DNA of 64,000 bases from Polynucleobacter sp. UB-Tiil-W10. GTDB lineage: Bacteria > Pseudomonadota > Gammaproteobacteria > Burkholderiales > Burkholderiaceae. Under the pieces are notes generated by a model. That model saw only the letters and a program-made list of their open reading frames with translations. It made no database searches and was not told the origin of the DNA. Positions 12,048-24,400 of this stretch are shown here, in pieces (position 1 is the stretch's first letter; each line of letters starts with the position of its first letter). A program made the position numbers and the translations under genes. The stretch lies in assembly GCF_018881605.1 (NCBI RefSeq), contig NZ_JACVPZ010000001.1:868001-932000 (forward strand). The letters run 5' to 3'.

Positions 12048-13190
12048 TTACCCGTTTTGTCCCGCCGGAGCTGGGCTGAGCACAACTCGGACTGAATTAG
12101 CCGTTTTATTGCCGTCAAAGTCGAGCCAAGCCTTGTTTTCAAAGTCATAGAGCTTGCACTTACGTGCTGTATCGAAATACCAGCTCCAAGAGAATTTTTG
12201 CACAAAAATTCGCTCTGGAAGGATGGTTTCCAGGGTTGTTTGGGCCTCTTCCAGACGATAAAGCGGCACGCTCATGTCCACATGGTGGGCGGTGTGCTCC
12301 ATGATGTGGTGCATCAATTTGCCCCAAATCCAGTTAAAAGTCAGGTGAACCGTTGTTGAAACAAAGGGCTGGGCACGCAACCACTCAGATTTCTTGTCAT
12401 ACCAAGATACCTTTGGATGGGTATGGTGTACGTAGACTACAAAACCAATCATGCCGTTCCAAAACAAGAATGGAACTGCAAATCCAGTGATTAACCCGAG
12501 CCAAACAGACTGTCCAGTAGCAATAGCGCCGGCAATGAGGCAGCCGATCCAAATGATTGCAAATGCGGTAACGAGCAAATTGTCTTTTAAGAAGATGGGA
12601 CGATCGCCAGGTTTATTTTTGGCGTTTGGAAAGTATTCACGTCTCCACCAAATTTCAATGAGATAGTAAAAAACAGGACCCCAGCCACTGCGATAAAGGC
12701 GCTCTAAAGCCTTGCGCCATGGGGGAAGCGCGTCATATTCTGATTTTGATAGGGGCGCCCAAACAAAGTCAAAGCCCTTTAGATTGGTTTGACCATGATG
12801 TACTACGTTATGACCAACGTCCCACAAGCTATACGGCGTGAGAGATGGCAAGAACGCAATGCGACCCAGCACTTTGTTAAGTTCGCGATTAGGTGTGTAA
12901 CTTTGATGGCAAGCATCGTGGCCCAAAATAAAGATGCGCCCTGTAACAAAGCCAGCAATAAGGCCAAAAACAAGCTTAAGCAGAACGCTCTCTACAAAGA
13001 TCGTACCTGCGATGCAAGCTAGCCATAGAAAGGCGTCGATTGCCAGAAGCATGATTGCCCGCCCAGTTTCGCCTTGTGCCATTGGGATTAGCCAGCTTCG
13101 AATGATTTTTCGATGCGGTAATGGAGCCTCTGGCGGCAATGGATTGGTTAAGGAGGGCTCTGAAAGGGCTGTATTTAGATGTGTAGACAC
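12048..13190 (-). CDS. membrane fatty acid desaturase / hydroxylase family protein
   Basis: Integral-membrane di-iron enzyme of the fatty acid desaturase superfamily. The three histidine boxes are visible: HDACHQS, HNVVHHG and EHTAHHVD. Hydrophobic segments lie before the first box and between the second and third. About 380 residues is normal. No ATG precedes the conserved region. GTG at 13190 was chosen, with TTG at 13202 as an alternative. Whether it introduces a double bond into phospholipid acyl chains or acts on another lipid cannot be read from sequence. Confidence 0.88.
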   Translation of the reverse strand: MSTHLNTALSEPSLTNPLPPEAPLPHRKIIRSWLIPMAQGETGRAIMLLAIDAFLWLACIAGTIFVESVLLKLVFGLIAGFVTGRIFILGHDACHQSYTPNRELNKVLGRIAFLPSLTPYSLWDVGHNVVHHGQTNLKGFDFVWAPLSKSEYDALPPWRKALERLYRSGWGPVFYYLIEIWWRREYFPNAKNKPGDRPIFLKDNLLVTAFAIIWIGCLIAGAIATGQSVWLGLITGFAVPFLFWNGMIGFVVYVHHTHPKVSWYDKKSEWLRAQPFVSTTVHLTFNWIWGKLMHHIMEHTAHHVDMSVPLYRLEEAQTTLETILPERIFVQKFSWSWYFDTARKCKLYDFENKAWLDFDGNKTANSVRVVLSPAPAGQNG

Positions 13191-13272
13191 GATAAGAATC
13201 AATAAGTTAGATGCAAATGATAGCGGTTTTCGTGATTTTCCGCATGATGTAAGTCAAAAACCCCTTGAATTT

Positions 13273-13348
13273 TGGCGCGCCCGGCAGGAATCGAACCTGC
13301 GACCCTTGGCTTCGGAGGCCAATACTCTATCCACTGAGCTACGGGCGC
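13273..13348 (-). tRNA. tRNA-Arg(CCG)
   Basis: On the minus strand a 76-nt cloverleaf can be folded with acceptor GCGCCCG pairing with CGGGCGC. The anticodon loop is CTCCGAA (anticodon CCG), the T loop is TTCGAAT and a CCA end is encoded. It reads arginine CGG codons. It stands alone between the desaturase and a small membrane protein gene. Confidence 0.97.
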
Positions 13349-13450
13349 TAGTTTAAAGCTAGCTACCCCGCCATTGTAAGTGTCTATAACCTTACTCTCT
13401 AGTTATAATCTTGGCAAACAACCCTAAAACCCGTCAAACGATAAATTCTT

Positions 13451-13678
13451 ATGAGCAACGAGCACGGAAGTCTGATTAAGTCCCCAAAACAACTCATCAT
13501 CATGGTGTTTGCAAGCTTTTTTGTGCCACTAATCATCATTTTGTTGTTAATGGTGTTTGTGAACAATGGCAAGCGCACAGATTCATCAGCCTCTGCAGAT
13601 CAAATCATTAAGCCGGTAGCTCAGCTTAATTTTAAAGATGCTAGCGAGCCTGCGGCCCCCGCTGTTGCCGCAAAATAA
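13451..13678 (+). CDS. small single-pass membrane protein resembling the anchor of a c5-type cytochrome
   Basis: A 75-residue protein: short polar N-terminus, IKSPKQL, one membrane helix (about residues 16-38), then a short periplasmic stretch ending PVAQLNFKDASEPAAPAVAAK. From memory, betaproteobacterial membrane-anchored cytochromes c5 share this N-terminal layout and continue into a CxxCH haem domain. Here the frame stops instead and a terminator follows at once. No CxxCH occurs. It may be a degenerate cytochrome, or an anchor with a new role. A TATAAT at 13404-13409 could be its -10 element. Confidence 0.75.
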   Translation: MSNEHGSLIKSPKQLIIMVFASFFVPLIIILLLMVFVNNGKRTDSSASADQIIKPVAQLNFKDASEPAAPAVAAK

Positions 13679-13695
13679 GTCTTCGACCCACGTTT

Positions 13696-13722
13696 AAAAG
13701 CTGGCTGTGTGCCAGCTTTTTT
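13696..13722 (+). terminator. intrinsic terminator
   Basis: Stem AAAAGCTGGC / GCCAGCTTTT with loop TGTGT and a following T run. It lies between the convergent small membrane protein gene and rsmI. The A run on the other side means it could work in both directions. Confidence 0.9.
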
Positions 13723-13730
13723 ATTTGTAT

Positions 13731-14624
13731 TTACTCACTCTTTGCATCTAAGGCAACTTGGTAAGCCTCTTTTTTGGTGAGACCTAAAGTTTGCGAAAGA
13801 ACGGCAGCGATTTCTTTGCTGCCTAGATAAGGGCTCAGAGCATTTGCCCACAATATAAGAGATGAATGCTCTGGAGCCTCGTCGCTATTGGATGAGCGCC
13901 CTGCTACCACAATAACAAACTCGCCCTTAAGGCTCTCTGCCGTCACAAGCCAATTGGCAACATCTTGCGCTTGAAGCGCTACAAGCTGCTCAAATTTTTT
14001 GGTTAACTCACGGCAGACTAGAAGCTGACGATCAGGCTCTAAATTTTTTGCAAGCAACGTAAGTGTTTCTTTTATATGGTGCGGGGACTCAAAAAAGAGG
14101 CTCGCTTTTTTACTGCTGGAAATATCCTGCATAAGAGCATCACGCTCTTTGGCTTTATTGGGCCAGAAACCTAAAAATTGAAAGCGCCCTTCTGAGCTAT
14201 GCATCACAGAGCCTGCTGCCGAGACTGCGCTTGAGACTGCGCTTGCTCCGGGAATGGGGATGACTCTTAAGCCTGCTTTTTGAACCTCATTTACCAGTCT
14301 TGCACCGGGGTCTGAGACTCCAGGCGTTCCTGCATCCGAAATGTATGCCCAACGCTCATTGTTAGAAAGATATTGGATAACAGTTTGTGCGCCGGTAATT
14401 TCATTGTGTTCATGCAGCGCCAAACATTTTTTATGAATGCCAAATTGCTGGAGTAATGCTGCGCTGTGTCTAGTATCTTCACAGGCAATCCCATCGACCG
14501 CATTTAAAACATGTAGGGCGCGCAAGGTAATGTCGCCTAAATTGCCGATGGGCGTAGCAACCATGTAAAGCGCCCCAGCAGGCAAATCCTGCTGTTTTAA
14601 AAAATCAAATGAGCTAAGTTCCAT
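13731..14624 (-). CDS. rsmI: 16S rRNA (cytidine1402-2'-O)-methyltransferase RsmI
   Basis: SAM-dependent enzyme that 2'-O-methylates C1402 in the 16S decoding centre. The tetrapyrrole-methylase-fold motifs VATPIGNLGDITLRA and SDAGTPGVSDPG are present, and 297 residues is the usual size. It is divergent from diaA, the same arrangement as yraL and the diaA-dolP cluster in Escherichia coli. Confidence 0.96.
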   Translation of the reverse strand: MELSSFDFLKQQDLPAGALYMVATPIGNLGDITLRALHVLNAVDGIACEDTRHSAALLQQFGIHKKCLALHEHNEITGAQTVIQYLSNNERWAYISDAGTPGVSDPGARLVNEVQKAGLRVIPIPGASAVSSAVSAAGSVMHSSEGRFQFLGFWPNKAKERDALMQDISSSKKASLFFESPHHIKETLTLLAKNLEPDRQLLVCRELTKKFEQLVALQAQDVANWLVTAESLKGEFVIVVAGRSSNSDEAPEHSSLILWANALSPYLGSKEIAAVLSQTLGLTKKEAYQVALDAKSE

Positions 14625-14728
14625 AGGGGCTGCCTGAGAAAAGTTGAATAATGACTAAGAGGATACGTTGCTTTTGAGATAAGCTGATTGCTACTGAAAT
14701 GGGGGCGTCTTTGGCGCATAATATTGTT

Positions 14729-15331
14729 ATGGAAAAAGAGATTAATGAACGTTTGCGTAAGCGTGCCTCCCAGCATTTCTTGGATAGTATTGCTGTTAAG
14801 CAAGAGGCTGAAAAATTACTGCCAGAGTCTGTTGCTAGGGGCGTATTGGCAATGGTGGACTGTCTTCGTGCAGGCGGCAAGGTAATGGCTTGTGGCAATG
14901 GCGGATCTGCGGCTGATGCTCAGCACTTTGCGGCAGAACTCATTGGACGCTTTGAGAGAGAGCGCCAAGAGTTGGCAGCGATTGCTTTAACAACCGATAC
15001 CTCAATTCTTACGGCTATTGGAAATGACTATAGCTACGATGAGATCTTTAGTAAGCAGGTTCGGGGGCTTGGAAAAAAAGGCGACATTCTTTTGGGAATT
15101 TCCACTTCTGGTAACTCAAAGAATGTTGTTAAAGCAATTGAAGCCGCAAAAAAGATGGGCATCAAAATTATTGCGCTTACCGGAAATGGTGGCGGAAAGA
15201 TCGCTCAGCTATTAGATCAGGATGATATTCATTTGTGTGCACCATCAACTCGCACCGCCCGCATTCAAGAAACACACTTAGTTCTACTGCACGCTCTATG
15301 TGATGGTGTAGATCACGTTTTGCTCGACTAA
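14729..15331 (+). CDS. diaA: SIS-domain protein, DiaA / phosphoheptose isomerase family
   Basis: A 200-residue SIS (sugar isomerase) domain protein with GNGGSAADAQHFAAEL, TTDTSILTAIGND and GISTSGNSKNV. GmhA and DiaA are close paralogues. Context (rsmI divergent upstream, dolP downstream) matches E. coli DiaA, which binds DnaA and promotes initiation, so DiaA is preferred, but a heptose-isomerase role cannot be excluded. The ATG at 14729 is chosen over an in-frame upstream ATG at 14699 because family N-termini begin near ERLRKRASQHFLDS. Confidence 0.85.
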   Translation: MEKEINERLRKRASQHFLDSIAVKQEAEKLLPESVARGVLAMVDCLRAGGKVMACGNGGSAADAQHFAAELIGRFERERQELAAIALTTDTSILTAIGNDYSYDEIFSKQVRGLGKKGDILLGISTSGNSKNVVKAIEAAKKMGIKIIALTGNGGGKIAQLLDQDDIHLCAPSTRTARIQETHLVLLHALCDGVDHVLLD

Positions 15332-15365
15332 AAATTATTGTTACCTCAATACAGAAAATACCAAA

Positions 15366-16016
15366 ATGAAAATTTCATCCCTCCGAAGATTATTTCTTGC
15401 TACTCTCATCGCATCTCAGATAACGGGTTGCGCAGTAGTTGCTGTTGGTGGTGTAGCGGCAGGGGCAACTGTAATGGCGGATCGTCGCACGCCAGCGGTG
15501 CAGGCTATTGATAAGGGCATTGAGTTGGAGGCCGAAAATGCGTTAGCAAAACGATTTGGCGATAACGCACACATTAACGTTACTTCATTTAATCAGAAAG
15601 TATTGCTGACTGGCGAAGTAAAGGATGCCGATATTAAGGGTGAAGCAGGCGCTTATGTAAAAGCAATGAAGAATGCGCGTTCCGTCTTTAATGAGTTGAT
15701 TATTGGACCTAACAGCACCTACACATCTCGCGCAAACGATTCTTATCTTGAGTCTAAGATTAAAACGCAAATGATTTTTACTGATCAGCTGCCATCAAAC
15801 TCAATGGCTATAGTGGCTGAAGGAAGTAGCATATACCTCATGGGCATCTTGACACAAAGCGAAGCAGAGCTTGCTAAAAAAGTTGCAAGCAATACTAACG
15901 GCGTAAAAGATGTTTATGTCTACTTCGACATCATTTCTGTAGACGAAAAAAATCGTTTAGAAAAACAAGGTAAAGCTGATCAAACTCAACCTAATACTCC
16001 GCCAAAATTCCAATAA
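15366..16016 (+). CDS. dolP: BON-domain outer membrane lipoprotein, DolP-like
   Basis: Envelope lipoprotein. The signal peptide ends in a lipobox with Cys22 (QITGC). It is followed by two BON domains, roughly residues 45-115 and 118-195, the second containing IVAEGSSIYLMGILTQSEA. In E. coli the homologue DolP (YraP) supports outer-membrane integrity and the BAM complex. It follows diaA by 34 bp and is followed by a cytochrome gene 17 bp later. Confidence 0.9.
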   Translation: MKISSLRRLFLATLIASQITGCAVVAVGGVAAGATVMADRRTPAVQAIDKGIELEAENALAKRFGDNAHINVTSFNQKVLLTGEVKDADIKGEAGAYVKAMKNARSVFNELIIGPNSTYTSRANDSYLESKIKTQMIFTDQLPSNSMAIVAEGSSIYLMGILTQSEAELAKKVASNTNGVKDVYVYFDIISVDEKNRLEKQGKADQTQPNTPPKFQ

Positions 16017-16033
16017 TTTTTTATAGATTGGCG

Positions 16034-16387
16034 ATGTTGAAAAAGCTAGCAGCTGTAAAAATAGTTTTACTTTTTGTAGTGCTTGCTTCTTTAATGAATG
16101 TTGCGCAAGCGAAGGTTGAGGATGAGAACGCATTCACAATTGCAAAGCAAAACGCTTGCTTGGGTTGTCATGCGGTTAATAAAAAAATTGTTGGACCAAG
16201 CTTTCAAGCGGTTGCTGAAAAATACAAGAGCAACCCAAATGCTCAAGCGTATTTAAAAAATAAAATCTCTAAGGGAGGGTCTGGCTCTTGGGGCGTGGTG
16301 CCAATGCCGGCCAATGCAAAATTAAGTGATGCAGATTTATCTACATTAAGTAGCTGGATATTACGCGGCGCACCCAACCAAAATTAA
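16034..16387 (+). CDS. small periplasmic c-type cytochrome (c551/c552-like)
   Basis: Monohaem electron carrier of about 117 residues. A signal peptide ends near residue 26 (AQA). The haem site is CLGCH (Cys42, Cys45, His46), and the methionine ligand is in VVPMPAN, with a C-terminal helix LSTLSSWILRG. These fit class I cytochromes of the c551/c552 type. The ATG at 16034 is preferred over a TTG at 16028. The gene converges on the GNAT gene with a 9-bp gap. Its electron partners are unknown. Confidence 0.92.
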   Translation: MLKKLAAVKIVLLFVVLASLMNVAQAKVEDENAFTIAKQNACLGCHAVNKKIVGPSFQAVAEKYKSNPNAQAYLKNKISKGGSGSWGVVPMPANAKLSDADLSTLSSWILRGAPNQN

Positions 16388-16396
16388 TGGCTGAAA

Positions 16397-17053
16397 TTAA
16401 CGCGCGAGATCAGGTCTTCCAAAGAACCACCACCATGCTTGATTGGATCGCTTGAGGTTTTCTTTTAGGGCGTAATCCATGTCGGCCCACTGCTCATTAG
16501 CGGCCTCTTCCACAATGGTTCCGGGATTTGCTGGGGGCAACTTAAGGCAAGCATCGGCATCGCCGTAAGCGTACTCAACAGTCATCCCGGCCTTTTGTGC
16601 CAAATGCATCATTGCTTTGTTATTAGCTAGGCAATGAACATAGAGGGTCTCAATACGTGTATTGCGTGAATGCACTGCTGAGCGCTCTAAAAGAGCCGTG
16701 CCCAAGCCTTGTGAGCGCCCCTCTGGCAATACAGAAACTCCAAATTCAGCTGCTCTTGCCTGACCTTTGTGTTCTGGCAAGTAGGCCAAATGGGCCATGC
16801 CAATGAGCTTAAGGTTTAAATCAAACACACCAAAAATGACGTCTTTATTGAAATCAAGGCGTTCAACATAGCGGGCAATAACTTCGTCTGGCGTTTGTGT
16901 ACCAAAGCGTAAGCGTCTATCGTCATCATTTAATTGCAATAAATGATTCAGTATTTCTTGTCTATATCCGGCGTGAAGTTCGCGAACGGGTACAGCCTGT
17001 CCAGCCCTATGGGGGCTTGAAGGTAAGTTATTGTTCGCATTTTTAATATCCAT
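16397..17053 (-). CDS. GNAT-family N-acetyltransferase
   Basis: Acetyl-CoA-dependent acetyltransferase of unknown substrate. The 218 residues include the acetyl-CoA motif GRSQGLGTALLE and the adjoining strand-helix TLYVHCLANNKAMMHLAQKAGM. A C-terminal extension of about 35 residues is rich in Trp and Asn and ends with WWWFFGRPDLAR, which is not part of the core fold. No neighbour suggests a substrate. It is transcribed away from the rRNA operon. Confidence 0.88.
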   Translation of the reverse strand: MDIKNANNNLPSSPHRAGQAVPVRELHAGYRQEILNHLLQLNDDDRRLRFGTQTPDEVIARYVERLDFNKDVIFGVFDLNLKLIGMAHLAYLPEHKGQARAAEFGVSVLPEGRSQGLGTALLERSAVHSRNTRIETLYVHCLANNKAMMHLAQKAGMTVEYAYGDADACLKLPPANPGTIVEEAANEQWADMDYALKENLKRSNQAWWWFFGRPDLAR

Positions 17054-17295
17054 AAGAACATCTTAGCAGGAACGGTGGGAAATTACAGGGTTTTCCCTTA
17101 GTTTGTTGGAAATAGGCCAAATCAGTATGAAAAAGAGCCTGTTTTTTTAGCTCATTAGGGCTAAACCCTAAAAAAATCAATAATTTTCAAAAAAAGTTCA
17201 ATTTATTTTCAAATCCTAAGCCATTGTTTTTATTGGGTTTATTTTAAAAATCAGAAAAATCTTAGTGTTTTTTAAGTAGAAGAGTACGAAAGGTG

Positions 17296-17324
17296 TTGAC
17301 GACCCAGAAAAAGTGGGATATAGT
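17296..17324 (+). promoter_or_regulatory. rRNA operon promoter
   Basis: -35 TTGACG (17296-17301), a 17-bp spacer and -10 TATAGT (17319-17324). The upstream 150 bp is very rich in A and T, as expected of UP elements. The whole 17054-17535 gap otherwise holds the leader RNA and no gene. Spacing and hexamers make this the clearest promoter in the gap. Confidence 0.88.
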
Positions 17325-17367
17325 CTCACCTCTCTGCTGAATGTTTTACGAAATACGAAACAAGTCA

Positions 17368-17383
17368 GCCCTCTTTAAAAATT
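17368..17383 (+). promoter_or_regulatory. rRNA leader boxA antitermination element
   Basis: GCCCTCTTTAAAAATT resembles the boxA consensus (TGCTCTTTAACAA) that recruits NusB/NusE to rRNA transcripts. It stands between the promoter and the pre-16S processing stem, the expected position. Confidence 0.7.
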
Positions 17384-17384
17384 A

Positions 17385-17407
17385 GTCAACCGATAATTGT
17401 GGGTACT
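17385..17407 (+). other. pre-16S processing stem, 5' arm
   Basis: This 23-nt arm begins GTCAACCGATAA and is complementary to 19093-19115 after the 16S gene, with only two mismatched or wobble positions. Such a duplex is the RNase III cleavage site that frees pre-16S RNA. Confidence 0.85.
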
Positions 17408-17535
17408 AAGTGAAAGCATCAAGTCCTTCGGGACAGATGTAAATAAATAGTACTCATAGACAGTAAAAAGATTTGGTTTTATTACCAAGTCAATTTCTTG
17501 AATGAGTGCGACGATCCGCAAGGATCACAGGAATT

Positions 17536-19071
<1,536 letters not shown>

Positions 19072-19092
19072 GAGAAAAGATGCTGGAGCTAT

Positions 19093-19115
19093 AGTGCCCA
19101 CACTTATCGGTTGAC
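19093..19115 (+). other. pre-16S processing stem, 3' arm
   Basis: Ends in TTATCGGTTGAC and pairs with 17385-17407 across the 16S gene. It lies 24 nt after the mature 3' end and 12 nt before tRNA-Ile. Confidence 0.85.
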
Positions 19116-19127
19116 AATAAAAGCCAC

Positions 19128-19204
19128 GGGTCTGTAGCTCAGCTGGTTAGAGCACTGTGTTGATAACGCAGGGGTCGTAGGTTCAAGTCCTACCAGACCC
19201 ACCA
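19128..19204 (+). tRNA. tRNA-Ile(GAT)
   Basis: A 77-nt cloverleaf in the 16S-23S spacer. The acceptor GGGTCTG pairs with CAGACCC, the anticodon loop TGATAAC gives GAT, the T loop is TTCAAGT and CCA is encoded. Paired with tRNA-Ala, this is the usual spacer content in betaproteobacteria. Confidence 0.98.
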
Positions 19205-19234
19205 CCAGCCAGAAACAAGACTTAGTGGGACGTT

Positions 19235-19310
19235 GGGGGATTAGCTCAGCTGGGAGAGCACCTGCTTTGCAAGCAGGGGGTCGTCGGTTCGATCCCGTCA
19301 TCCTCCACCA
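19235..19310 (+). tRNA. tRNA-Ala(TGC)
   Basis: A 76-nt cloverleaf 30 nt after tRNA-Ile. The acceptor GGGGGAT pairs with ATCCTCC through one G-U pair. The anticodon loop TTTGCAA gives TGC and CCA is encoded. The T stem GTCGG/CCGTC has one mismatch, which I believe is shared with other Burkholderiales. Confidence 0.97.
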
Positions 19311-19367
19311 TCATCTAAATGTCAAAACTAAGCGAATATTTAATCGTTTAGTTTTGCCATTTATGGC

Positions 19368-19380
19368 TGTTCTTTAAAAA
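19368..19380 (+). promoter_or_regulatory. spacer boxA antitermination element
   Basis: TGTTCTTTAAAAA, a second boxA-like element between tRNA-Ala and 23S, as in other rrn operons. The remaining spacer to 19578 shows only the pre-23S processing arm at 19561-19585. Confidence 0.75.
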
Positions 19381-19578
19381 TTTGAGTAAGCAAAGTGTCA
19401 AATGTTTCTTTGAGAGGACATTTGACAATGTAATAAGGGTAAAGATTGAATCATCAATCAGTAATATCAAACGAGTTTTACCAAGTTCTTAACAAAGTAC
19501 TTACAGTTTGGATTACGGCAAACATGTCAGAAGTAGAAGTAAACCTGTAACAGGTGCTAGCAATGGTGCTCGTTATAG

Positions 19579-22452
<2,874 letters not shown>

Positions 22453-22556
22453 ATAACCAGCACTATTGTGTTGAATGTTTGCCAGATTTAATCTGCATCC
22501 TTATTACATGCTTACTCAAATAGAGTTGTTGATTTAATCAGCAACTCGACCCTCTA

Positions 22557-22674
22557 CGCCCGGTGACCATAGCAAGTTGGAACCACTCCTTCCCATCCCG
22601 AACAGGACAGTGAAACGACTTTACGCCGATGATAGTGCGGATTACCCGTGTGAAAGTAGGTAACTGCCGGGCAC
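22557..22674 (+). rRNA. rrf: 5S ribosomal RNA
   Basis: About 118 nt. The 5' GCCCGG pairs with the 3' CCGGGC, with the conserved loop B/C region CCCATCCCGAACAGGACAGTGAAACG. It follows 23S by about 100 nt and precedes the operon terminator. Confidence 0.96.
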
Positions 22675-22681
22675 CAATGCG

Positions 22682-22713
22682 ACGCCCAGACCCTTTTAGG
22701 TCTGGGCGTTTTT
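22682..22713 (+). terminator. rRNA operon terminator
   Basis: An 11-bp GC-rich stem ACGCCCAGACC / GGTCTGGGCGT with a short loop, followed by TTTTT. It lies 8 bp after 5S and separates the rRNA operon from the tRNA promoter that follows. Confidence 0.95.
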
Positions 22714-22737
22714 ACTTGTGCAAAGCGTTTAGAGATA

Positions 22738-22766
22738 TTGACAGAAACTCCATTTGGAGTCAGAAT
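22738..22766 (+). promoter_or_regulatory. strong sigma70 promoter for the tRNA-tuf unit
   Basis: Consensus -35 TTGACA (22738-22743), a 17-bp spacer and -10 CAGAAT (22761-22766). Transcription would start a few bases before tRNA-Tyr at 22778. It probably drives tRNA-Tyr, Gly and Thr, tuf, tRNA-Trp and perhaps secE-nusG, since no terminator was seen among them. Confidence 0.88.
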
Positions 22767-22777
22767 GTTGGGTTCGC

Positions 22778-22862
22778 GGAGGGGTGTCCGAGCGGCTAAA
22801 GGAGGCAGACTGTAAATCTGTTGGCTATGCCTACGTAGGTTCGAATCCTACCCCCTCCACCA
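22778..22862 (+). tRNA. tRNA-Tyr(GTA)
   Basis: An 85-nt class II tRNA with a long variable arm. The acceptor GGAGGGG pairs with CCCCTCC, the anticodon loop CTGTAAA gives GTA, and CCA is encoded. First of a three-tRNA run before tuf. Confidence 0.97.
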
Positions 22863-22867
22863 GATGT

Positions 22868-22941
22868 GCGGGATTAGTTTAATGGTAAAACAGCAGATTT
22901 CCAATCTTCGGTCAAGAGTTCGATTCTCTTATCCCGCTCCA
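22868..22941 (+). tRNA. tRNA-Gly(TCC)
   Basis: A 74-nt cloverleaf. The acceptor GCGGGAT pairs with ATCCCGC, the anticodon loop TTTCCAA gives TCC, and CCA is encoded. It starts 5 nt after tRNA-Tyr, so both are cut from one transcript. Confidence 0.97.
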
Positions 22942-22962
22942 GAATTTGTTGCATTAGATTAC

Positions 22963-23037
<75 letters not shown>

Positions 23038-23096
23038 TGTTAGATTTATTAATTGTGTATTTCGTGTTTGGTTTAAGAGTTAACTAAAGGCAGATT

Positions 23097-24296
23097 AAAA
23101 ATGGCAAAAGAAAAGTTTGAGCGGACAAAACCGCACGTAAACGTAGGCACTATCGGTCACGTTGACCACGGTAAAACCACATTGACAGCAGCAATTGCAA
23201 CCGTGCTTTCTAAAGCATTCGGTGGCGAAGCTAAAGCATATGATCAGATCGATGCTGCTCCTGAAGAAAAAGCACGCGGTATTACGATTAATACAGCACA
23301 CGTTGAGTACGAGACTGCAAACCGTCACTATGCTCACGTTGATTGCCCAGGACATGCTGACTACGTTAAGAACATGATTACTGGTGCTGCTCAGATGGAC
23401 GGCGCAATTTTAGTTTGCTCTGCAGCTGACGGCCCAATGCCACAAACTCGTGAGCACATCCTCTTGGCACGCCAAGTTGGTGTTCCGTACATCATCGTGT
23501 TCCTGAACAAGTGCGACATGGTTGATGATGAAGAGTTATTAGAGCTCGTAGAAATGGAAGTTCGTGAGCTTCTTTCTAAATACAAATTCCCTGGCGATGA
23601 CACACCAATCGTCCGTGGCTCTGCTAAGTTAGCTCTTGAAGGCGACGAAGGCCCATTGGGTAAAGAAGCCATCATGAAGTTGGCTGAAGCTTTGGATACA
23701 TTTATTCCTACTCCAGAACGTGCTGTTGACGGCGCATTCTTGATGCCAGTAGAAGATGTGTTCTCTATCTCTGGTCGCGGTACTGTGGTGACTGGTCGTA
23801 TCGAGCGCGGTATTGTTAAAGTCGGCGAAGAGATTGAAATCATCGGTATCAAGCCAACACTCAAGACAACTTGTACTGGTGTTGAAATGTTCCGCAAATT
23901 GCTCGACCAAGGTCAAGCAGGCGATAACGTTGGTATCTTGTTACGCGGTACAAAACGTGAAGAAGTTGAGCGCGGCCAAGTATTGGCTAAGCCAGGTTCA
24001 ATCACCCCACATACTCACTTTACAGCCGAGGTTTACATCTTGGGTAAAGATGAAGGTGGTCGTCATACTCCATTCTTTAACAACTATCGTCCACAGTTCT
24101 ACTTCCGTACCACGGACGTAACTGGTTCAATCGAGTTGCCAAAAGACAAAGAAATGGTAATGCCTGGTGATAACGTTTCTATTACCGTAAAGCTCATCGC
24201 TCCTATCGCGATGGAAGAAGGTTTACGTTTTGCGATCCGTGAAGGTGGCCGTACTGTTGGCGCCGGCGTGGTTGCAAAGATTTTGGCTTAAGTAGT
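23097..24296 (+). repeat. 1.2-kb direct repeat containing tuf, copy 1
   Basis: This segment appears identical to 39900-41099. Identity begins 4 nt before the ATG and ends 5 nt after the stop (GTAGT), after which the flanks diverge. All incidental reading frames in the other frames match too, which supports identity at silent sites. Such sharp borders at the gene suggest ongoing gene conversion. Confidence 0.9.
23101..24291 (+). CDS. tuf: elongation factor Tu, copy 1
   Basis: GTPase that delivers aminoacyl-tRNA to the ribosome. The 396 residues carry the P-loop GHVDHGKT (about 19-26), the switch II region DCPGHADY and the guanine-specificity motif NKCD, followed by the two beta-barrel domains. 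The protein is identical to the copy at 39904-41094, and the DNA appears identical as well. It is placed within a tRNA cluster (tRNA-Thr upstream, tRNA-Trp downstream), which corresponds to the tufB context in E. coli. Confidence 0.99.
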   Translation: MAKEKFERTKPHVNVGTIGHVDHGKTTLTAAIATVLSKAFGGEAKAYDQIDAAPEEKARGITINTAHVEYETANRHYAHVDCPGHADYVKNMITGAAQMDGAILVCSAADGPMPQTREHILLARQVGVPYIIVFLNKCDMVDDEELLELVEMEVRELLSKYKFPGDDTPIVRGSAKLALEGDEGPLGKEAIMKLAEALDTFIPTPERAVDGAFLMPVEDVFSISGRGTVVTGRIERGIVKVGEEIEIIGIKPTLKTTCTGVEMFRKLLDQGQAGDNVGILLRGTKREEVERGQVLAKPGSITPHTHFTAEVYILGKDEGGRHTPFFNNYRPQFYFRTTDVTGSIELPKDKEMVMPGDNVSITVKLIAPIAMEEGLRFAIREGGRTVGAGVVAKILA

Positions 24297-24304
24297 TTTT
24301 ATAA

Positions 24305-24380
24305 AGGGGTGTAGCTCAATTGGCAGAGCGTTGGTCTCCAAAACCAAAGGTTGGGGGTTCGATGCCCTCCGCCCCTGCCA
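24305..24380 (+). tRNA. tRNA-Trp(CCA)
   Basis: A 76-nt cloverleaf between tuf and secE. The acceptor AGGGGTG pairs with CGCCCCT through one G-U pair. The anticodon loop CTCCAAA gives CCA, and a 3' CCA is encoded. Its position is conserved in many proteobacteria. Confidence 0.97.
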
Positions 24381-24400
24381 CGATTTGAACTGAAAGCAAA

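Noticed and set aside
12014..12205. Frames overlapping the desaturase 3' end on both strands
   Set aside because: Shadows of the desaturase gene with no motif; only the CxxC-bearing frame at 11822-12007 looked real.
23391..23897. A 168-codon frame antisense to tuf, repeated at 40194-40700
   Set aside because: Shadow of the strongly biased tuf coding sequence; no ribosome site, and identical in both copies only because the tuf genes are identical.
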